Part shown: positions 17,201 to 24,217 of the stretch, one piece after another
Position numbering within the stretch: the first letter of the stretch is position 1
Layout: each line of letters opens with the position of its first letter
Assembly: GCA_964530825.1 (NCBI GenBank)
Contig: CAZHCA010000030.1
Span: 1-53,714 of the forward strand
Direction of reading: 5' to 3'
Length of the DNA: 53,714 nt
From: CAZHCA01 sp964530825
GTDB taxonomy: Bacteria; Bacteroidota; Bacteroidia; Chitinophagales; Saprospiraceae
Made by a program: the position numbers and the translations under genes
The notes under the pieces: generated by a model
The model's input: only the letters and a program-made list of their open reading frames with translations
What the model was told of the DNA's origin: nothing
Database searches by the model: none

Positions 17201-19758
17201 GCTGCCGTTACGCCTTCGCTGATATCGATGATGGAGATTGAGCCTTCAGGGTCGATGGTGTACTCGTCGTTGGGTTCGCCTTCATTAGCAGTCAGTACCT
17301 TGGTGCCGTCGTTGGTGAAGGTTACCATGTCGGGTAGGACGCCGGCCTCTACCTGAGCCAGGAAGTTACCATCCAGGTCGAAGAAGACCACAGAACCGTT
17401 AGCGTCAACGGCTTCTGCTTCTACCGCTACGGCTACCAAGCTATCCTTGACCGCTACACTGTTCACGCCGTCGCCGTAAACGCTCATATCGATGTTGAAC
17501 AGTTCGGCCGGGCTGAATGGATTGCTAATATCCAATGCGTTAACGGTATTTTCGTCAGAGTTGGTGAAGAATAAGCGCTGGTTGATGGGATCGTGGGCTA
17601 CGATTTCGGCAGCGCCTTCGTCAAAGATGCCCGTTTGATAAGAAGCCAGCGGGATCAGGGTGAAATCCAGTTCGCTATCTTCGATGCCTGAGCCGCCTTC
17701 CGGTAGCTCACCAGTAGTGATGCGGCCTTCGCCACCCTCTGGGTACTGCTCGGCAGAGATAACGCCTTCCAGGTTTTCTACGATGTAGTTGAACAGGGCG
17801 CGCTGATAAGAAACCGGCAGGTTGCTGAAACCAGCAGTAGCAAATTCGTCGTAGTCGTCGCCGCCGCCTGCGGTGAACGAGTTGGTTACGATGACTACGC
17901 TAAAGTCTTCCGGAGCAACCACTTCACCATCACTTACGACCTCGGTGCCGTCGTCCATGGTGATGCTGATGATACGGTTGGAGTCAGGTGTGCCTTCCAG
18001 TGAATAGACTACGCTGAAACCAGCGATCTGGGCAAAGCGACCACTGACATCTTCGATGCGGGAAACCGAGTTTTCCATTACCGACTTCAGCGTCTCGGCG
18101 TCGATGGCATTTACGTAAGACACGAAATTAGAGAACGGCAGCATGTCGAAAGTCGTCAGCTCGCTGATTTCGGAGCCGGCCGGGATGATTTCGTCGTTGC
18201 GGATACCGCCGCCGTTTTGGAAACCGACTACATATGCAGAAGTATCTAAGCCGAACTCATCACCCAGCTCCAGGCCTTGCCACAACAGAGCATCGGCAAT
18301 CAGGTTGCCCTGGTTGGTTTCGATGGTACGTACGCTTCCACGGCGACCGTCGAGTGCCACCTCGGTGGTTGCAATGATGTTGCTATCCAGGCTCGCCACA
18401 TAGGCAGCTACCGGATCGACTACCTCGTTCTGCAAAGCTGAGTCGAGTGGAAAACCACTTACTAGCACTGCATCGGAGCGGTCGTCGATTTCTACGATAT
18501 TTCCTTCCTCGTCGAAAGTAACGATCAGGTTACCTACGTAAGAGTAGTTACCGCGGGTTGTCACGATGTACACCTCGTTGCTGTCGGCGTCTTGCGTAAC
18601 TAACGGATAAGAATCGAAGATCTCGTCACCCGGTAAAACCTGAGTGCTGTCGTTCAGCAACAGTTCGTCGCCACCGCCGGCGATGATGATGTCTATGCCG
18701 GAGATCTGGGCCGCCAGGTCCAGCTCTTCGTTGATCGATTGCAGATGCGAGATCAGGATGATTTTGTTGACGCCACTTTCTTCCAGGGCGGCAACGTTAC
18801 TTTCCACCACGCCAACCAGGTTGGAGTCAACGCGTACGTTGCGCGGGCTGGAAACCGTAGGTAAAGAAGGGGTAGTCAAACCAATGACACCCACTTGGTC
18901 GCCGTCTACATCGAGGATCGTACGACCGGCAATGCGGCCCGACTCTACCAGTACTTGCAGTACCGGCTCTTCGGAGAAGTCCAGGTTAGCGCTCAAGTAA
19001 GGCGGCATAGTGTTTTCGAAGTCTTCGATTAAGCGGGCCAGGATTTCAGGGCCGAAGTCGAAGTCGTGGTTACCGATGCAAAGTGCGTTGTAGCCCAAAG
19101 CATCAAGTGCGATAGCGTCGAAGAGGCGTGCAGTAGAATCCAGGGCCAAGCTAGCATTGAATTCCGGGCCAGGCAAGAAGTTATCGCCGGAAGACAGAGT
19201 GATGCTCGGGATACCCAGGCCGCGCAAGCTATCCAGGACGGTCTTGAATTGAGCAACACCGCCAATGCCGTCTTCGCCCGTCAGCAGTTCTGATTCGCCG
19301 TCATTGTTGTGCAGTACTTGCAGTTGCAAAAATCCGGCTTCGCAGCCGTTTTGTACAAATACGAAATTGTCAGACAGGTTGAAGCACAGATCCGACAGTT
19401 GAGTTTCGGCAGCGTTGGCACCGATTTCGGCTGTGACCGTTCCTTTGTAAGAAACGCCCCAGATGCGGTAATTACCTACCGGGAATTCGGCAAAGTCAAC
19501 GTAAGAAGTTTGCTCTACCCCTACGATGGTATTGTTCTCATCGGTGATGAGGTAATACACCGGATTCGGTAGGCGGTTGGTGCGCATGCGGACCACCGTA
19601 GTCGTGATGGGCGCATCTTCCTCGCACAACACTACCTCGGAAGCGCGGTCGAAGGTGAATACCTCCAAACCGTCAAAGCACTGAGCAGCCAGGTCTTGGC
19701 TTTGTAGTCCAGTCAGGACGAGTGTAATGATAAATGGTAAAATTTTTCTCAGGTTCAT
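14227..19758 (-). CDS. Secreted double 5'-nucleotidase-like/choice-of-anchor I protein with T9SS sorting domain
   Basis: An 1843-residue exported protein. Order: signal peptide (1-25); a Cys-containing N-terminal domain (26-140); metallophosphoesterase plus 5'-nucleotidase C module A (about 146-690); a beta-propeller of the choice-of-anchor I type (about 702-1195); module B (about 1202-1740); a T9SS type A sorting domain (about 1760-1843, LQILGNPFTNQL to MLIKQ). Both modules keep GDN (191-193 and 1247-1249), GNHD (229-232 and 1285-1288), ISHL and GGGIRNDE. The first metal motif is D-G-E rather than D-x-H (D153/E155, D1209/E1211). The usual GHTH-type site is GGGDE (361-365 and 1417-1421). Such variants are known in relatives, so activity is possible but substrate and chemistry are uncertain. 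A role in extracellular phosphate scavenging is inference. Confidence 0.9.
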   Translation of the reverse strand: MNLRKILPFIITLVLTGLQSQDLAAQCFDGLEVFTFDRASEVVLCEEDAPITTTVVRMRTNRLPNPVYYLITDENNTIVGVEQTSYVDFAEFPVGNYRIWGVSYKGTVTAEIGANAAETQLSDLCFNLSDNFVFVQNGCEAGFLQLQVLHNNDGESELLTGEDGIGGVAQFKTVLDSLRGLGIPSITLSSGDNFLPGPEFNASLALDSTARLFDAIALDALGYNALCIGNHDFDFGPEILARLIEDFENTMPPYLSANLDFSEEPVLQVLVESGRIAGRTILDVDGDQVGVIGLTTPSLPTVSSPRNVRVDSNLVGVVESNVAALEESGVNKIILISHLQSINEELDLAAQISGIDIIIAGGGDELLLNDSTQVLPGDEIFDSYPLVTQDADSNEVYIVTTRGNYSYVGNLIVTFDEEGNIVEIDDRSDAVLVSGFPLDSALQNEVVDPVAAYVASLDSNIIATTEVALDGRRGSVRTIETNQGNLIADALLWQGLELGDEFGLDTSAYVVGFQNGGGIRNDEIIPAGSEISELTTFDMLPFSNFVSYVNAIDAETLKSVMENSVSRIEDVSGRFAQIAGFSVVYSLEGTPDSNRIISITMDDGTEVVSDGEVVAPEDFSVVIVTNSFTAGGGDDYDEFATAGFSNLPVSYQRALFNYIVENLEGVISAEQYPEGGEGRITTGELPEGGSGIEDSELDFTLIPLASYQTGIFDEGAAEIVAHDPINQRLFFTNSDENTVNALDISNPFSPAELFNIDMSVYGDGVNSVAVKDSLVAVAVEAEAVDANGSVVFFDLDGNFLAQVEAGVLPDMVTFTNDGTKVLTANEGEPNDEYTIDPEGSISIIDISEGVTAATVNTATFEAFNDQIDDLRAAGVRIFGPGATVAQDLEPEYIAVTTDDAFAIVALQENNAIAKVNIETATVEAIVPLGFKDHSLEGNGFDASNVSESVDISPRPTLGMYQPDAIKAVNLGGVEYVVTANEGDARDYDGFSEEERVADLLLDSVAYPNAAELQLDENLGRLNSTTATGDIDGDGDIDQIYSYGARSFSIWDADGNLIFDSGNDLELRTFAAFPDNFNANNDDNELKARSDDKGPEPEAVEIATLGDNTFALVGLERIGGIAVYEINDPTAPKFVDYTNNRNFDEDPETGMPGDLGPEDIRFIPAEISPVGVALVVTANEVSGTVSIFAVNEMPDMPATPFALRILHNNDGESQLLPDDEGLGGVAQFKAAVDQLRSDSLATLMLSSGDNYLPGPEFNASLAQDSSARLFDAIALDAIGYDALCIGNHDFDFGPDILERLILDFENATPPYLSANLDFSEEPGLQALVDAGRIAPSTVIERDGEQIGVIGLTTTALPEVTSPRNVRVDSNLVMAVNMQVDQFLADSINKIILISHLQSINEELELAAQLTDIDIIIAGGGDELLTNDTSNVIDGQEIFGEYPLPTLDADSNTVYIVTTPGNYRFVGQLIVEFDEAGVVTSIDEVSDLVKIQGFEPDSALVADVETPVSEFVADLDSNIIAKTEVALDGLRGNVRTRETNQGNLIADGLLWQALSVAEEFDIDTTIYTVAMQGGGGIRNDEVIPAESEISELKTFDILPFSNFVSIVNPIDAATFKASLENSVSRIEDVNGRFSQISGFRVVYDTTQAAGSRVVSVIMDDSTVVVENGEVVAPAEFEVQIVTNSFQAGGGDGYTNLEEAGFRNIGFSYQQSLFNYITQVVGPTITADEYPEGGEGRITFLEVPAIVGGNVPQLASAPVFSGELQILGNPFTNQLTYNYEVEKDGTIELFLTDLNGQRVATFFRGYQLAGQYQETHNVGALNLANGTYLLTLRNDAGMITKMLIKQ
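14541..16155 (-). repeat. Nucleotidase-like module, copy B
   Basis: The second of two homologous modules inside the 1843-residue gene (residues about 1202-1740). It shares near-identical stretches with copy A, including HNNDGES, PGPEFNASLA and LCIGNHDFDFGP, and PRNVRVDSNLV and ISHLQSINEEL. It is therefore an intragenic duplication, now diverged. Confidence 0.85.
17691..19323 (-). repeat. Nucleotidase-like module, copy A
   Basis: The first module (residues about 146-690) of the 1843-residue gene, homologous to copy B at 14541-16155. The two copies are separated by the beta-propeller rather than lying in tandem, so either the propeller was inserted between them or a module-propeller unit was duplicated and then trimmed. 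Confidence 0.85.
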
Positions 19759-19814
19759 ACCTTGAGTTGATTTGGTTATTGTGAAGAAATAGATTGAGGC
19801 CTTGAATTAGGTAA

Positions 19815-19865
19815 GGTCGTCTTGCGATAGCCGCTGTTGCAACAGCGCTCGCCTGGTCGTCTTGC
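19815..19865. promoter_or_regulatory. Perfect palindrome bracketed by direct repeats
   Basis: GGTCGTCTTGC occurs at 19815-19825 and again at 19855-19865. Between them lies a perfect 16-bp palindrome, CGCTGTTGCAACAGCG (19832-19847), with spacers of 6 and 7 bp. It sits about 75-90 bp upstream of the start codon of the large nucleotidase-like gene, in a 296-bp gap between that gene and rnpA. This looks like an operator for a dimeric regulator, but a mobile or REP-type remnant is also possible. Another dyad, TCGAAAA/TTTTCGA, lies at 19943-19964. I see no gene in the gap. Confidence 0.5.
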
Positions 19866-20054
19866 TAGGTCATGGAAACTAACCAAGGAGGTTAAGCAAA
19901 TAGCCTCTCACAGCTCTCAAATGATAGAGCAATTGAATTGATTCGAAAATATTACCTTTTTCGAGATGGGTGAAGAGCCTAGAGCATCCTTAATGAGGAA
20001 TTAACCTGGCTCGGGACAATTGGCAGAAATGGAAAGGTGGTAAGGCGCCCAATG

Positions 20055-20465
20055 TTAACTATTTGTTACGGGCAGGCGTTTTGGCAGCCGGCGTACGATT
20101 TGCTGCATGGCTTTTTCCAGAGCCGTATATTCTAGGATCTCTTTGCCGGTGTAGATGATCAGGACCGCTAGGGGTGGCGCTTGGCGGTTGGCGAGCCTGC
20201 GGTAGAGGTCGGGTTTTTGTGAGCGGTAAGCTTCCCGGATGCGCCGGCGTAGCAAATTGCGGTCGACGGCCCGTTTAAAGCGACGCTTGCCTACGCTTAC
20301 TGTGAACTGGACAGGCACCTTCACCGAACGGTCGGGGTGCTCCGCATAAACGATCCGCAAAGGATAGTGATGGAAGGAATGTCCTTTCTGGAACAGGCTC
20401 CGGATCACCTTGCGGTGCTTGAGCCGCTCGACGCGGCGCAGTCGGTAAATTCCTCTTTTTTCCAT
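20055..20465 (-). CDS. rnpA: Ribonuclease P protein component
   Basis: The protein subunit that assists the RNase P RNA in tRNA 5' maturation. The 136-residue basic protein has the family signature RFKRAVDRNLLRRRIREAYR (about residues 63-82), preceded by FTVSVGKR. The start at 20465 gives MEKRGIYRLRRVERLKHRK, typical of the family. The usual neighbour rpmH is not found in the 225 bp upstream, and no yidC follows. The gene stands alone between radC (divergent) and the nucleotidase-like gene. Confidence 0.93.
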   Translation of the reverse strand: MEKRGIYRLRRVERLKHRKVIRSLFQKGHSFHHYPLRIVYAEHPDRSVKVPVQFTVSVGKRRFKRAVDRNLLRRRIREAYRSQKPDLYRRLANRQAPPLAVLIIYTGKEILEYTALEKAMQQIVRRLPKRLPVTNS

Positions 20466-20690
20466 ATTATACCCGGATCGACTTGACTAAAATATTGAAA
20501 AAAATGTATCTTACATTGAAAAGAAAAAATGCGGTATAACCGAACCAACCCGTCCCAATAACCGAAGTTGACGAATTCCCTTTTGAATTCGCCCTTCCCA
20601 TTCCACTCTTTGTCCGCTTTCCAAGTTCCCATCGTAGCCTGCATGCTACTGTGCTTTTTTAATTGTAGGAATTAGAAACGGAAAAAATTC

Positions 20691-21392
20691 ATGAAGCATT
20701 ATGAAAACACCCGCCTGACGATCAAAGGGTGGGCTGCAGAAGATCGCCCCCGGGAGAAAATGATGGTTAAGGGTCGAAAGCATCTAACCGACGCGGAATT
20801 GCTGTCTATTTTACTGGGGAGCGGTAACCGTTATGAGTCGGCCTTCAGTCTCTCCAAACGCATCCTGAGTTCGATTAACAATGACCTCAACGAGTTGGGG
20901 CGCTGCAGCCTTTCCGAGCTCATGAAATTCAAAGGCGTAGGTTTTGCGAAAGCCGTCACGATAACTGCTGCGTTGGAGCTAGGGCGCCGTCGCCAACTGA
21001 CGAATGTGAGTACGCGCCCCCAGGTCTGCAGCAGCCAAGACGCCTACAACGTGTTTGCTCCGGTGCTGCAGGACCTCCCACATGAAGAATTCTGGGTGCT
21101 GCTGCTCAACCGTGCTAACCGCGTCATTGGGCGCGAACAAGTGAGCTCCGGGGGCGTAGCCGGCACCATTGTCGATGCAAAAGTGGTCTTCCGCAAGGCT
21201 ATCCAGACTTCTGCCTGCTCAATTATCATGGCGCACAACCACCCCTCGGGAAATCTGCAGCCCAGTCAGGCCGATATTGACCTGACCCACAAGCTGCAGA
21301 GCGCCGGCGAGACCCTCGACATCGCCGTACTCGACCACCTGATTGTTTCTGATCTGGGATACCTGAGTTTTGACGACGAAGGGCTCATTTGA
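20691..21392 (+). CDS. radC: RadC family protein (JAB1/MPN domain)
   Basis: A 233-residue protein with a helix-hairpin-helix-like N-terminal part (KFKGVGFAKAVTITAALELG, about 79-98) and a C-terminal JAMM metalloprotease-like domain. The zinc-site motif is H182-N-H184-PSG with D195 (HNHPSGNLQPSQADIDL). The name comes from an old DNA-repair assignment; the biochemical function of the family is not settled, and roles in recombination and mobile-element biology have been proposed. It is divergent from rnpA and followed by a strong terminator. Confidence 0.93.
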   Translation: MKHYENTRLTIKGWAAEDRPREKMMVKGRKHLTDAELLSILLGSGNRYESAFSLSKRILSSINNDLNELGRCSLSELMKFKGVGFAKAVTITAALELGRRRQLTNVSTRPQVCSSQDAYNVFAPVLQDLPHEEFWVLLLNRANRVIGREQVSSGGVAGTIVDAKVVFRKAIQTSACSIIMAHNHPSGNLQPSQADIDLTHKLQSAGETLDIAVLDHLIVSDLGYLSFDDEGLI

Positions 21393-21415
21393 TGCCCGGC
21401 AATCCATACCTCATC

Positions 21416-21455
21416 CCTATCCGGCCTTTGCTGGCGAAGGCCGGATAGGTTTTTG
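21416..21455 (+). terminator. Intrinsic terminator after radC
   Basis: CCTATCCGGCCTT (21416-21428) pairs perfectly over 13 bp with AAGGCCGGATAGG (21437-21449) around an 8-nt loop, and is followed directly by TTTTTG. It begins 24 bp after the radC stop. Confidence 0.9.
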
Positions 21456-21481
21456 TTAATCTGTCCCATCTTGCCCTGCAA

Positions 21482-21568
21482 GCACCCTGCCTTTGGCTAT
21501 TTCATTTTTTCACATAGTGTAGTGGAACTGGTAGGGTGCCCGGACGTTAAGTCCGGGCCACCTTTTTT
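21482..21568 (+). promoter_or_regulatory. Two mutually exclusive hairpins, the second a terminator
   Basis: Most of the 325-bp gap between radC and the ABC exporter has no gene; this is its main structure. GGTG-CCCGGAC (21535-21545) pairs with GTCCGGG-c-CACC (21551-21562) and is followed by six T: a terminator. Upstream, GCACCCTGCC (21482-21491) can pair with GGTAGGGTGC (21530-21539), using one G-U pair. This would occupy part of the terminator's left arm. The pair looks like an attenuator ahead of the ABC exporter gene at 21718, or the end of a small RNA that starts after the radC terminator. No known riboswitch consensus is recognised. Confidence 0.45.
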
Positions 21569-21717
21569 GCCGAACCCTTGCCTGGAATGGTACGAAAGAA
21601 CAACTTTACCAATTATACACTGTTTTTAGGGTGGTGTGAACAGCAGCAGAGAAACAAAACCCGGAGGCATTCCCTCGGATTCCAAGCACCCAAGCCCGTA
21701 GTGTTAAAATATCACCC

Positions 21718-23481
21718 ATGGAAAATCCTGCCCAGAAGAAACTAAATTTTTATTTGCTCAATCGGGTGTTGCAACAGGCACGCCCTTACCGGACCATTCT
21801 TTATCTGGCTGCTTTCCTGGCGATTATCCTGGCTCCGATCGCCGTGCTACGACCGAAACTCGTACAGATTATGGTCGATGAATACATTGCCCAGTACGAC
21901 TTGGAAGGACTCACCCGAATGGCAATGATCTTTGTGGGCGTTTTGATTCTACACGGGATACTCGATTACTTCTTCATCTATTCCACCAATTGGCTGGGAC
22001 AATCGGTGATTCGCGATCTGCGGATCGATATTTTCCGCCATATTACCAGTCTGCGGCTGACCTACTTCGATCGTACGCCCATCGGTACTTCGACTACCCG
22101 CACCATTAATGATATTGAATCGATCAACACCATTTTTACCCAAGGAGTGATCATTATTGTAGCCGATATCCTCACCTTGGTGGTAGTGCTTGCTATCATG
22201 TTCCTGACCTCTTGGCAACTGACTCTCATTTGCCTGCTGACTATGCCCCTGCTGGTCATTGCCAGCTATATTTTTAAGGAAAAGGTCAAAGTGGCTTACC
22301 AGAAAGTGCGCACGCAGATTTCCCGCATGAACGCCTTTCTGCAGGAGCGGATCTCCGGCATGCGCATCATCCAGGTCTTTAACGCTGAGAAGCAGGAAAT
22401 GGAAAAGTTCAAGGCGATCAACCGACAATACACCCAGGCCAATCTCGATTCGATCTTGTATTACGCTGTATTTTTCCCCGTCGTGGACATTCTTTCGGCT
22501 GCCTCTCTCGGCCTGATGGTATGGTGGGGTGCCCGCGGCGTTATCGGTGGCGATGTGACTATCGGTGCCCTGGTGGCGTTCCCGATATTCCTCAACATGC
22601 TGTTTCGGCCCATCCGCATGATCGCCGATCGCTTTAATACCTTACAAATGGGACTCGTAGCGGCCGAGCGCGTATACAACCTGCTCGACCGGGACGATCA
22701 TATCAAAAACAAAGGGACCATCGTGCCTCAAAAGCTAGAGGGTGATCTGGTGTTCGACCAGGTATATTTTGCCTACCAGGCCCGCGATTACGTTCTGAAA
22801 GATATCAACTTCCACCTGGTGCCGGGCGATACCCTGGCTATTGTGGGTAGCACAGGATCGGGCAAGACGACGATCATTAATATTCTCAACCGCTTTTACG
22901 AGATTCAAAAAGGGGAAATCCGGATCGACGGGCGCGATATTCGTACCTACGATCTCTTCGCCTTGCGGCGCCGAATCGCCATGGTGCTGCAAGATGTTTT
23001 TCTTTTCTCGGGAACCGTATACGAAAATATCACCCTGCGCGATACCGACATCACGCGCGAAGAAGTCCTGAAAGCCGCCAAGCTTATCGGCGCTCACGAA
23101 TTTATTGAAAAACTACCCGGGGGCTACGACTACCAGGTGATGGAGCGCGGGGCCACCTTGTCGATGGGGCAACGCCAATTGATTTCTTTTGTGCGGGCTT
23201 TGGTTTTTGATCCCGATATACTCATTCTCGATGAAGCTACCTCTTCGGTCGATCCGGAGACAGAATCGGTAATACAATTAGCCATTGAAACCCTGATAAA
23301 AAAGCGCTCTTCCATTATTATCGCCCACCGGTTGTCGACTATCCGCAACGCTGATAAAATCATGGTATTGGATAAAGGGAAAATTCTGGAGCTGGGCTCC
23401 CACGACGAGCTCCTAGAGCTGGAAGGCGGGCATTACCGCCAATTGTACGAAATGCAGTTTCTGCAGATGGCCGAGGACTAA
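21718..23481 (+). CDS. ABC exporter, fused permease and ATPase (MsbA/LmrA type)
   Basis: A 587-residue half-transporter with six predicted membrane helices (about 20-320) followed by a nucleotide-binding domain. Walker A is GSTGSGKTT with K383. The signature is LSMGQRQL (canonical LSGGQ, with Met in place of the first Gly), and Walker B is ILILDEATSSVD; the switch is IIAHRLS. Members export lipids or drugs. The permease may homodimerise, or pair with a second half-transporter not in this window. It stands alone on the plus strand, preceded by attenuator-like hairpins, and converges with the GNAT gene. Confidence 0.92.
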   Translation: MENPAQKKLNFYLLNRVLQQARPYRTILYLAAFLAIILAPIAVLRPKLVQIMVDEYIAQYDLEGLTRMAMIFVGVLILHGILDYFFIYSTNWLGQSVIRDLRIDIFRHITSLRLTYFDRTPIGTSTTRTINDIESINTIFTQGVIIIVADILTLVVVLAIMFLTSWQLTLICLLTMPLLVIASYIFKEKVKVAYQKVRTQISRMNAFLQERISGMRIIQVFNAEKQEMEKFKAINRQYTQANLDSILYYAVFFPVVDILSAASLGLMVWWGARGVIGGDVTIGALVAFPIFLNMLFRPIRMIADRFNTLQMGLVAAERVYNLLDRDDHIKNKGTIVPQKLEGDLVFDQVYFAYQARDYVLKDINFHLVPGDTLAIVGSTGSGKTTIINILNRFYEIQKGEIRIDGRDIRTYDLFALRRRIAMVLQDVFLFSGTVYENITLRDTDITREEVLKAAKLIGAHEFIEKLPGGYDYQVMERGATLSMGQRQLISFVRALVFDPDILILDEATSSVDPETESVIQLAIETLIKKRSSIIIAHRLSTIRNADKIMVLDKGKILELGSHDELLELEGGHYRQLYEMQFLQMAED

Positions 23482-23548
23482 ACATTCGCTAATGTTAGCC
23501 GGTCAATGCCATGTACGAGCCTCGGGTACCAATTTTTTAGGGTGCGCC

Positions 23549-23998
23549 CTAGGCCGAAGCTTTCGTGCGTCGTAATTCCACGAACTGTTCTTCGAAACCG
23601 AGTTTTTTGAAAAATGGCAATGCGGGATGATTGGGGCGAAGGTGTAAAGCAATATCGCCTTTGGCCTGCTGAATGGCCCGGTTCAGTAAGTCGGTGAGCA
23701 GTTGCTCCTGGTCTTGGTAATCTTGATGCAAAACGGCATAAACAAGTAAATGCTGCGGGTTAAAAGCCTCCATACCAGTTCTATTGACGACAACTGCTGC
23801 AATGGGATCCCGGTCGTGCCAGAAACTCAGGATGAAGCCCCCAAAGGAGGGTTGTTGCTTCATCGCATACCCGATAGCGGCGCGGATGGTAGACTTTGGC
23901 GATTGGTCGCCGTGCTTTTGAATAAGATTAATGATCGCGGTCTGTTCCAACGAATTCATTCCCGAAAAAGCATCGAACTGGCGAAGTTGGTAATGCAT
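23549..23998 (-). CDS. GNAT-family N-acetyltransferase-like protein
   Basis: A 149-residue protein with a GNAT-like layout. AAIGYAMKQQPSFGGFILSF leads to AAVVVNRTGMEAFNPQHLLV, then the acceptor/CoA region YAVLHQDYQDQEQLLTDLLN, and it ends with the typical HPALPFFKKLGFEEQFVELR. The classical Q/R-x-x-G-x-G/A CoA loop is replaced by HQDYQDQEQLL, so CoA binding is not certain. The substrate is unknown. It converges with the ABC exporter, with 67 bp between them. Confidence 0.7.
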   Translation of the reverse strand: MHYQLRQFDAFSGMNSLEQTAIINLIQKHGDQSPKSTIRAAIGYAMKQQPSFGGFILSFWHDRDPIAAVVVNRTGMEAFNPQHLLVYAVLHQDYQDQEQLLTDLLNRAIQQAKGDIALHLRPNHPALPFFKKLGFEEQFVELRRTKASA

Positions 23999-24202
23999 GT
24001 TAGCAATACTTTATGTGAACATATAAGTTCTAAACGATACGCCATGGGAGAAATAAATTGGGGATGAAAGTTTTGGAGCAGTCGGTCCACAAAAGGTTAT
24101 AGTGGGTTACAGATTTTGCCAAAAAAGACATGAATCTGAACTACTTTTTTTTCTGTTTTGAAATGTACTAATATCTTGACAAAGAAAAGAATAGATCGCA
24201 TT

Positions 24203-24210
24203 TAAATTTG
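24203..24210 (+). promoter_or_regulatory. Bacteroidota -7 element close to the subtilase start
   Basis: TAAATTTG is an exact match to TAnnTTTG. The nearest upstream TTG (24176-24178) is 24 bp away, slightly longer than usual. The start codon is only 8 bp downstream, so a transcript from this site would be leaderless or nearly so. Confidence 0.5.
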
Positions 24211-24217
24211 TGAATAA

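Noticed and set aside
20585..20596. GAATTCGCCCTT, identical to a common TA-cloning vector junction
   Set aside because: Only 12 bp, the matching second junction (AAGGGCGAATTC) is not seen, and the flanking DNA reads naturally between rnpA and radC. Coincidence is likely.
21515..21562. A tRNA-Leu-like stretch (GTGGAACTGGTAG plus a hairpin with TTA in its loop)
   Set aside because: No D-stem pairing, no T-arm (GGTTCGA) and no CCA-side acceptor match; the hairpin is better explained as a terminator.
23481..23496. AACATT/AATGTT hairpin between the ABC exporter and the GNAT gene as a terminator
   Set aside because: Only a 6-bp AT-rich stem and no T-run directly behind it.
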